Both the position numbers and the translations under genes were made by a program. From Tuctoria greenei (taxonomy: Eukaryota; Streptophyta; Magnoliopsida; Poales; Poaceae): a stretch of 64,000 nt of DNA. The stretch spans positions 5,043,644-5,107,643 of the forward strand of contig JAYESD010000007.1 of the NCBI GenBank assembly GCA_036927565.1, read 5' to 3'. Shown here one piece after another: positions 56,945-64,000 of this stretch (the stretch's first letter is position 1; every line of letters begins with the position of its first letter). The notes under the pieces are model-generated. The model saw nothing but the letters and a program-made list of their open reading frames with translations. It had not been told where the DNA came from and ran no database searches.

Positions 56945-58467
56945 TAGAGGTGGGAATTGGGCCGGGCCAAATCCATGCGGCCCGAAGCACGATGCGGCGG
57001 CTTGAGGTCCAGCCCGGCCAGGCCCGGAACACCGGGCCATGTCGGGCCTGCGTTTTGGGTACGGCGTGCGGCACAGCCCGACACGACGACGTGGGTTGTG
57101 TCCAGGCCGGCACGGCACGAAAATAGCCCGATAGCCCGAAGTGGCCCGACACGTCTTTTCTTGAGTTTGCAGATTTTTTTTATTTTGATTCCTATTTAAA
57201 TATTCAAACTTGTATAGATTCCGCAAATGAAATCTAAATTCGATGATTCTTTTTTCTATATTCTTAAAAAAATACTCTCTACCACTTGGAACAATTATTT
57301 TCAAACTTATATAGGTCTTATTGTACTTTTTTGTAAACAACCAAAACAAATCATATGTACATATTCTTCACTATTTTGTAAATCTCCAAAAAATAAAGAT
57401 GTTGTATAAGATTTTGTTTTGTATGTGTATATTCTATATTTATACATGTATGCATTTTTTAGAATTTTTTGAGGTACTCTAACATGTGAAGATTCACATT
57501 TTCTCTCTTCTCACTCGAAAGTTAATAAGCATATGAGGCAATCTTCAAATTCAAACACACTTTCATTCAAACAAAGTTCAAAAATTCTTTAAAAAATCAT
57601 GGCGGTTGCTGTCATCATTAAAAACCCTCACAAAAAACTTCACTCACTAAATCGATGTATTATTTAAGATATAAAAATAACAAAAACTCCCCAAATCCCT
57701 TTTTTGTTTATTTTTTTGTTCTGATCAATTTAGTATGTTTCTCAAACTCAAGTTGAGAGGACACATGAAATCCAACATCCTTAGACTCCAGTATTTTTTT
57801 TCAGATTTTTTTGGATTTCTTTTGTCCATGTATTGCATAAAAAACTAAAAATTCATTTTTCTTTGTTTTTTATTCTCTGCAATATATTATTTGTTGAATG
57901 TAATTTTTTTAAGAACGTGTAATTCAACTCTCTCAATCTTCAAAAAAAAAATTCATATCTTTTGAAGGTTTTTTGGCTATGTATTAAAAAAATTTGTTCT
58001 AAAATCATTTTTTAAATGTTGTTGGGCCAGCCCAGTAGTGCTGGGCTGCTGCTGGGCTAAGGTTGTTTTTTTTTCATTTTTATTCAAATTTGAAAGTTCA
58101 AACTTGTATAATTTCATCAAATTCGGTCCAAATTCGATAATTTTGTTTTTAAATTATTCAAAAATATTCTCTATCACTTCAGTATTTTTACATTTTTTTG
58201 CATTTTGTCCATTTATTTCATAAAAAACCTGATTTTTATTAATTTTAATTGTTTGTGGGCTTAAATCAGTGAATTGGGCCGTGCTCGGGCCTGGCCCGGC
58301 CCGAAGGCGGCCCGTCGGGCCCCGAGCCGTGCTTGGGCCTGGATTTCCAGCCCCCGATCGGCCTGGCCCAAGCTGGCCAGAAGTGCTTTCGAGCCCGAGC
58401 CATTTCGGCCCAAAGCACGAACGGGCCGTGTTGGGCCGGCACGGGCACGAGCCGAGTCCCACCTCTA
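56945..58467. mobile_element. Non-autonomous hAT-like element, 1.5 kb
   Basis: Inverted ends TAGAGGTGGGA (56945) and TCCCACCTCTA (ending 58467), followed inward by GC-rich arms full of ggcccg/cgggcc words (56960-57150 and 58260-58450) around a very AT-rich core. Flanking octamers tgttctcg and gcttctgg match at five of eight positions, as for an aged 8-bp duplication. No transposase frame exists. The core contains two similar blocks in the same orientation (attcaaacttgtata...aaattcgatgatt near 57200 and 58095). Confidence 0.72.
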
Positions 58468-58639
58468 GCTTCTGGGTGCGTGGGTACACTCCCAACAAGC
58501 AGAAGGAGCTAGCTAGTATGAGATCCCACAAGATCAACCACTGTCAATCCCTCTACCATGCATCCGTTCATCTGCGTTTGGCCGGAGAAGAATCTGCACA
58601 ATTTGAACTGTTGATCTCAGTGTAAGTTGTCCCTAAGTA

Positions 58640-59375
58640 TGCAGCATCGTTGATCACTCGGTACACCTTTTCTCGTTGTTTCTGTTCTTTTCTTCAGCCT
58701 AGAACTTCTCTTAAATATTATCCACTCCATCGTTTCAAATTATTTACTTCTTCCGTTCTAAAAAATTATCGCTTTGTAGTTCATTTTTTAACTACAAAAC
58801 GATAAACTTTTGAGGACCATGAGAGTATCGCTTAAGACAAGAATATTAGTTCATTTTGAATTAAAATTCTTATTCAATGATAAATAATTTAAAATGAAGA
58901 TAATACGTTTTTATAGAACTGAAGCGGAGGTTACCTTGATTCACAATTTAAAAAAAGTTAAGGTGGTGTAGGTGAGAAGAGTAAAGCAGAATAACTCATT
59001 TCACACGCAGATCAAGACATTGACGAAGTGATATAAATACATAGCTCAAACACAAACTCATGCCAAAAAAGCCGTTCCAAAAAAAAAAATAAGCTCATCG
59101 TTCCTCTTCTTTCAAACATGTGTGTAGGACTGGGAAGTATTGGGAGGTTTTACAAAGTACACCTAGTGTAAACGGAACGAGAACCAGCAACCATATGCTC
59201 CGTTGTTCCATCAAGACATTTTCATTGGAGTCTTTGTTGCATTATGGTTGGGTGAAGAATGTGAGCGGGTAGCAACAAAAGTGTTCTATTGTGTTGTGGA
59301 GTAACCTCGTGTTTAAATTTCCTTGTGGTTGTAGAATGAGAGTTCTGAGTTATATTGAATAAAATAATAATGTTA
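58640..59375. repeat. Tandem ~2-kb unit, copy 1 (diverged, partial)
   Basis: Matches about 60755-61270 of copy 2 and 62860-63385 of copy 3: gcagcatcgttgatc, agaacttctcttaaa, gtgatataaatacat, tgtgtgtaggactgg and attgaataaaataata. It is interrupted by the MITE pair at 58721-58900. The flanking 58468-58639 is unrecognised. Confidence 0.75.
58721..58900. mobile_element. MITE carrying a second MITE (nested)
   Basis: The outer element starts tccactccatcgtttcaaat and ends aaataatttaaaatgaaga (inverted ends). Inside it, 58747-58825 is a 79-bp Stowaway-like MITE (cttcttccgttc ... ccatgagag) flanked by TA. Confidence 0.7.
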
Positions 59376-60127
59376 TTCATGCTTAATTTTACCTCTGATT
59401 AGGGTGCTAACCTCCACACGCTGCAACGATGAGAGGTCCGTCTGGAACACCGTGAGCCACAACTTTGGCCGTCGTAAATCAGCTAAATTCATGTAGTATC
59501 TATTTCAGTCGTCTTGTGTTCGAAGATGTTAAATCATAAGTTCAACACCACCGTTACATACCTGAGATGATCAAAATGAATATATGGATATGTCAAGTTT
59601 TATGGGGAAGATATCATACCACATTGAACTATATTGTAATTAGTACTTCCCTTGTCCTCAAAAGTTAATCGATTATTATTTTTTAACTAACAAGCGATGA
59701 ATTTTTTGACGATGGAAGGAGTACTAGTTTTCTTGTCCTGGCATTTACCAAGATAAAAAATCCCTCAAATTTTATCAAAATAAAAACAAGGGAGTACTAT
59801 TTTGTAGTCATGTACAATTATTCATTTACAATAAAGAATGTATTAAGTGTTGAAAGCTCTCATAAGATGGGATCTGAGGAAGAAAATTTCTAGACAACAT
59901 TTGCCTTGCTTATTTTGTAAGGAGACTGAGACTAATTCAAACTATTATTTATTTGTAATGTATGCAAACAATTAAGATTACCCTGATGTCTTCAGATACA
60001 CTTTCTTGAGGTGAGAAAAAACCATACTCATAACTCATCATGGTAATTCTATTACATTAATATAAGTTCCTGGTAGATCTATTACATTAATATAAGTTCC
60101 TTGAATCCTTGTATCAATGCACCATTA
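59376..60127. other. Sequence between tandem copies 1 and 2
   Basis: AT-rich, with the MITE at 59646-59721, a short foldback at about 59725-59800 and an imperfect 37-bp direct repeat (ctattacattaatataagttcc twice near 60046-60102). No gene. Confidence 0.5.
59646..59721. mobile_element. Stowaway-like MITE, 76 bp
   Basis: cttcccttgtcctcaaaag ... gatggaaggag, flanked by TA on both sides, foldback structure. Confidence 0.7.
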
Positions 60128-62147
60128 TTTACATTATTATTTATGTACACAAAATGACTTTTTGCTTTTTATCCTTGTGACTGGCCTCATTTATGGCCAT
60201 AAAACATTTTCAAAAGGAAGACCAATTTTGTTGTTGGTATAACGGAGAGGGTAATAGCATATATAAGCTCACATAGAACTGAATATAGGTACACGGGAAC
60301 ATAAAGGCTATATATATCTTACTATATTCAGAGCACCATAAGCATCACTAGTACTGCTACTTTCTCTACATGGTTTACCGCAACAAAACTTCACAAATGG
60401 GTTTGGAATGCATAGGGAATTTGAAAACGACCCTATGCTGCTGGTAAATAATAATGGCACCACAGACTTCCTCTTCTTCCTCGTCCTCACCTACTATGCA
60501 TCACCAAGTGCATCATCACGTAGAATCCTAATTTGATGGGCTGATGCACTCCAGTGACGATGGCTTAAAAAATTAAAAGATTACATGTCCTAAAAAGCAC
60601 ACCCAAGCTTAGCTAAAGGATTTGACTCAGCCGAGGCCAGAGGCAGACCCGGACCCTTGGAGGAATCTCTAAGGTGGCGAGCTCCAGCCCAGCTCCACGA
60701 CCTAGCCTGCTCCTTGATATTGTTAACAATCGCCATGACTGGCAGTTTGAAAATCATCTGCAGCGTCGTTGATCCTTATGTGCGACACCCATTTGCTGTT
60801 GCCCTTCTCTTTTCTCGAACCTAGAACTTCCGTTAAACTTGACCCATGTTCTTATACAATTGTAGGTAACGGGTAACCTCGATTCTATTTTTTGAAAAAA
60901 AAAGTTAAGATGGAGGAGTAGATGATCAAAGTAAAAGAAGGCCACTCATTTCAGGGTAGTTCAAGACATTCATTTGATATAAATACACAAGTCCAAACCC
61001 AGGCTAAATAAGCCGCTCCTATGGTGGGAGCACGGATGAAACCCATTGTCTCCCTTCTTCCAAATAGTGTGTAGGAATGGAAAACATTGGGAGTTTTGCA
61101 AAGTAAAGCTGGATCATTTGTCGCGTTAAGCTTGAGTGAAGAAGGTGGACGGATATCAACAAGTGCTCAACGGTGATGTATACTTCCATGCACAATTCCG
61201 TGGATGGTTAAATGTTACATCAGGAGGAAATATGAAAGAAATTTTAGAATGAGAATTATGATCTGCTTTGAATAAAATAATAATTCCGAATCCCCTCGTT
61301 TTTGCACGGTTCAACTGATTTCTGCGTTTGCATACTACACCCCGATTCTGTTTTCTCTGCTATTATGATTTCACCAACTCATGGTTGTGTACTACGGGTA
61401 CGTCTTAAAATTGGTTAAGATTTGTCACAATTGTAAATAAATTGGCTTTTTTATTTACTCACTATTTTTTTTGCATGATGGTTCGTATGGGCTATGGTGA
61501 ACCAAGGATATGTATGTAGACAGCATAATAATTCAGTTGGTAGTCTCACAATATTTTTTTTTGCTTGACATGAAATACTTTGTCAAGCTACTTTCCAGTA
61601 AGTTCCTTTCTATTCCACTCGCTTTGTGCTTTGTTATGCCTTCATTGGATCACTACCCTGTTCTCAAATATATTATGTTTTAAGAACTAATTTTAATTCT
61701 CAAAATATCATACATTTGGGAACGTAGGGAGTATCATTTATTGGGCTCTTGCGACCTTTGTGCTTCCGGATACTGAATTTGTTTTGTGGGCTTCTTTGGA
61801 TGCCGAGTATGATGCTTGCTCCTGTCCTATCATGTTGTTGCTTATTTTACGCCACGGATGTATACTTGATGTTTAGTATGTTATAAAACTTGAAGTTTCA
61901 CACTATTTTATTTGAATTTACAAGGTGTGATTTTTAATTCTAGTATTTTTAGCCGGGCAGGAACTTTCCAATTTGCAGTGTCGCTGTTACTTTTGTGGTA
62001 CCAGTTTTTTTCCTTTCTTTTCTTGAACAATTATTTTACTATTTTACAACAAACATAATCCTTACAATTAACATATTTAACATATTGAACAATTAAGTGA
62101 AAGGGTAATTGCCTGAAGTGTCAGGCGCCTGAAAAGTAGGATTTCTG
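60128..62147. repeat. Tandem ~2-kb unit, copy 2
   Basis: Begins ttattatttatgtac and runs to about 62000 with clear similarity to copy 3 throughout. It contains a minus-strand 60-codon frame (60490-60308), a minus-strand 48-codon frame starting at 60734 and a conserved tataaata (near 60977). No domain is recognised. The MITE at 61656-61731 is present here and absent from copy 3. Confidence 0.85.
61656..61731. mobile_element. Stowaway-like MITE, 76 bp (copy 2 only)
   Basis: ccctgttctcaaatatat ... ttgggaacgtagggag, flanked by TA. It lies in a ~190-bp block missing from copy 3. Confidence 0.72.
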
Positions 62148-62305
62148 TTTATTATTTATGTAGACAAAATGACTTTTTGCCTTTTATCCTTGTGACTGGC
62201 CTCATTTGTGGCCATAATTTTTTTTAAAAGGAAGACCAATTTTTTTGTTGGTATAACGGAGAGGGTAATAGCATATATAAGCTCACAGAGCACTGAATAT
62301 ATGTA

Positions 62306-62385
62306 CTTCCACCGTTCCCAAAAGTTTATCGCTTTCTAGTTCAGAAATGAATAAGAAAGCGACAAACTTTCGAGAACAGGGGGGG
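62306..62385. mobile_element. Stowaway-like MITE, 80 bp (copy 3 only)
   Basis: cttccaccgttcccaaaag ... gagaacaggggggg, flanked by TA. The empty site in copy 2 is at about 60288-60292 (tatagg|tacacggg). Confidence 0.78.
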
Positions 62386-63717
62386 TACATGAGAACATAA
62401 AGGCTATATATATCTTACTATATTCAGAGCACCACAAACATCACTATTACTCCTACTTTCTCTACATGGTTTACCACAATAAAACTTCACGAATGGGCTT
62501 GGAATGCATAGGGAATTTGAAAACGACTCTATGCTGCTGGTATATAGTAATGGCACCACCCACTTTCTCTTCTTCCTCGTCCTCACCTACTATGCATCAC
62601 CAAGTGCATCATCGCGTAGAATCCTAATTTGGGGCTGATGCACTCCAGTGACGATGGCTTAAAAAAATGAAAAGATTACATGTTCTAAAAAGCACACCCT
62701 AGCTTAGCTAAAGGATTTGACTCAGCCGAGACCAGAGGCAGACCCGGACCCTAGGAGGAATCTCCTAAGGTGGCGAGCTCCAGCACAGCTCCACGACCTA
62801 GTCTGCTCCTTGATATTGTTAACAATCGCCATGACTGGCAGTTTGAAAGTCATCTGCAGCATCGTTGATCCTTATGTGCGACACCCATTTGCTATTGTCT
62901 CTTCTCTTTTCTCGAAACTAGAACTTCTGTTAAACTTGACCTATGTTCTTATACAATGGTAACGGGGTAATCTCGATTCAACACTTTTTTTCAAAAAAAA
63001 AAAGAAAGTTAAGATGGAGTGGGAGATCAAACTAAAATAAGACCGGTCACTCATTTCATGTCATTCAAGGCATTCATTTGATATAAATACACAAACCCAA
63101 ACCAAGGCTAAATAAACAGCTCCCATGGTGGGAGCACGGATGAAACTCGTGCATTGTCTCTCTTCTTACAAATGTGTGTGTAGGAATGGGAAACATTGGG
63201 AGGTTTGCAAAGTAAAGCTGGATCATTTGCCGTGTTAATGTTGAGTGAAGAAGGTGGACGGATATCAACAAGTGCTCAACGGTGTTGTATACTTACATTC
63301 ACAGTTCTGTGGATAGTTAAATGTTACATCAGGAGAAAATATGAAAGAAAATTTAGAATGAGAATTATGAACTGCTCTGAATAAAATAAGAATTTTGAAT
63401 CCCCTCATTTTTTGCACGGTTCAGTTCATTTGTGCATCTGCATACTACACCGTTAATTCTATTTTCTCTGCTATTATGATTTCACCAACTCATGGTTGTG
63501 TACTAAAGCGACGTCTTAAAATTGGTTAAGATTTGTCACGGTTGTGAATAGGTTGGCTTTTTTATTTACTCACTGATTTTTTGCATAATGGTACATATGG
63601 GCTATGGCGAACCAAGAATATTATGTGTGTAGGCAGCATGATAATTATATTGGGATCATGTGACCTTTGTGCTTCCAGATACTGAATTAGTTTGTGGGCT
63701 TCTTTGGATGTTGATTA

Positions 63718-63797
63718 CTCCCCCCGTTCTCAAAAGTTTATCGCTTTATAGTTTAAAAATGAACTACAAATCGATAAACTTTTAGGAATGGAATGAG
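63718..63797. mobile_element. Stowaway-like MITE, 80 bp (copy 3 only)
   Basis: ctccccccgttctcaaaag ... ttaggaatggaatgag, flanked by TA. The empty site in copy 2 is at about 61806-61811 (ccgagtatgatgc). Confidence 0.78.
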
Positions 63798-64000
63798 TAT
63801 GATGCTTGCTTCTGTCCTGTCAAGTTGTTGCTTATTTTACATCACAGATGTATACTTGATGTTTAGTAAGTTATAGCGCTTGAAGCTTCGCACTGTTTTG
63901 TTTGAATCTACAAGGTGTGATTTTTAATTCCAGTATTTTTACCCGGGCATGAACTTTCTAGTTTGCAGAGTCGTTGTTCCTTTCGTGACACCAGTTCTCA

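Larger units (their letters stand above)
62148..64000. repeat. Tandem ~2-kb unit, copy 3 (runs off the window)
   Basis: Same order as copy 2: minus-strand 60-codon frame (62586-62404), tataaata near 63079 and the same 3' block at 63950-64000. The MITEs at 62306-62385 and 63718-63797 are present here and absent from copy 2. The unit is cut by the window edge. Confidence 0.85.

Noticed and set aside
57600..58230. Transposase inside the hAT-like element
   Set aside because: All frames in the AT-rich core are short and none shows hAT dimerisation or catalytic motifs.

Overview
The window is nuclear DNA from a flowering plant, most likely a grass. It has intron-containing eukaryotic genes, a glycosyltransferase-92 gene of the cereal type, dense nested LTR retrotransposons, Stowaway-like, Mutator-like and hAT-like small transposons, an RTE-type LINE and an AT-rich satellite. 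Nothing bacterial is present. I count four host loci. Two look intact: a GT92 glycosyltransferase (5448-7810, +) and a mitochondrial inner-membrane protease subunit of the IMP1 type (43414-44922, +). Two are damaged: a DUF594-domain gene remnant (50125-49296, -) and a RING-H2 E3 ligase-like gene with a frameshift (55332-53910, -).

Layout. 1-3960: retrotransposon debris (a solo LTR and the 3' end of a reversed element) between two copies of a ~400-bp host segment. 3960-9744: GT92 gene and flanks. 9745-36497: a three-level nest. A copia fragment (9745-9973 plus 35876-36497, -) was split by a 25.9-kb insertion. That insertion is a Ty3/gypsy Tat-lineage element in minus orientation (element 2, 9974-35870, target duplication GTTAT). 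Element 2 is itself interrupted by a related 12,982-bp plus-strand element (element 1, 12296-25277, target duplication GTGGC). 36498-43250: a diverged satellite of ~167-bp units ending about 160 bp before the IMP1 start codon. 45632-48978: small transposons and a 5'-truncated LINE. 49296-53640: DUF594 remnant fused to a truncated copia, then a second copia fragment. 53910-56940: RING gene with SINE and MITE insertions. 56945-58467: a 1.5-kb hAT-like element with no transposase. 58640-64000: three tandem copies of a ~2-kb unit of unknown function, differing by MITE insertions.

The most distinctive system is the Tat-like family. Each full-length copy has gag, protease, reverse transcriptase, a gypsy RNase H carrying an unusual acidic/Pro/Ser insert, a second archaeal-type RNase H and an integrase on the sense strand. 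On the opposite strand, between pol and the 3' LTR, lies a long gene with a PF04195-like N-terminal domain, a Pro/Ala/Glu-rich middle (interrupted by a 78-nt GT-AG intron in both copies) and a long coiled coil. The sense and antisense genes converge on a ~1.2-kb spacer holding four or five GGAGCT/AGCTCC hairpins. Both full copies share two in-frame TAG codons, so they descend from a parent that already had them. Both also carry many private breaks and are not autonomous. LTR divergence counted by eye is about 2.6-2.7% for each element.
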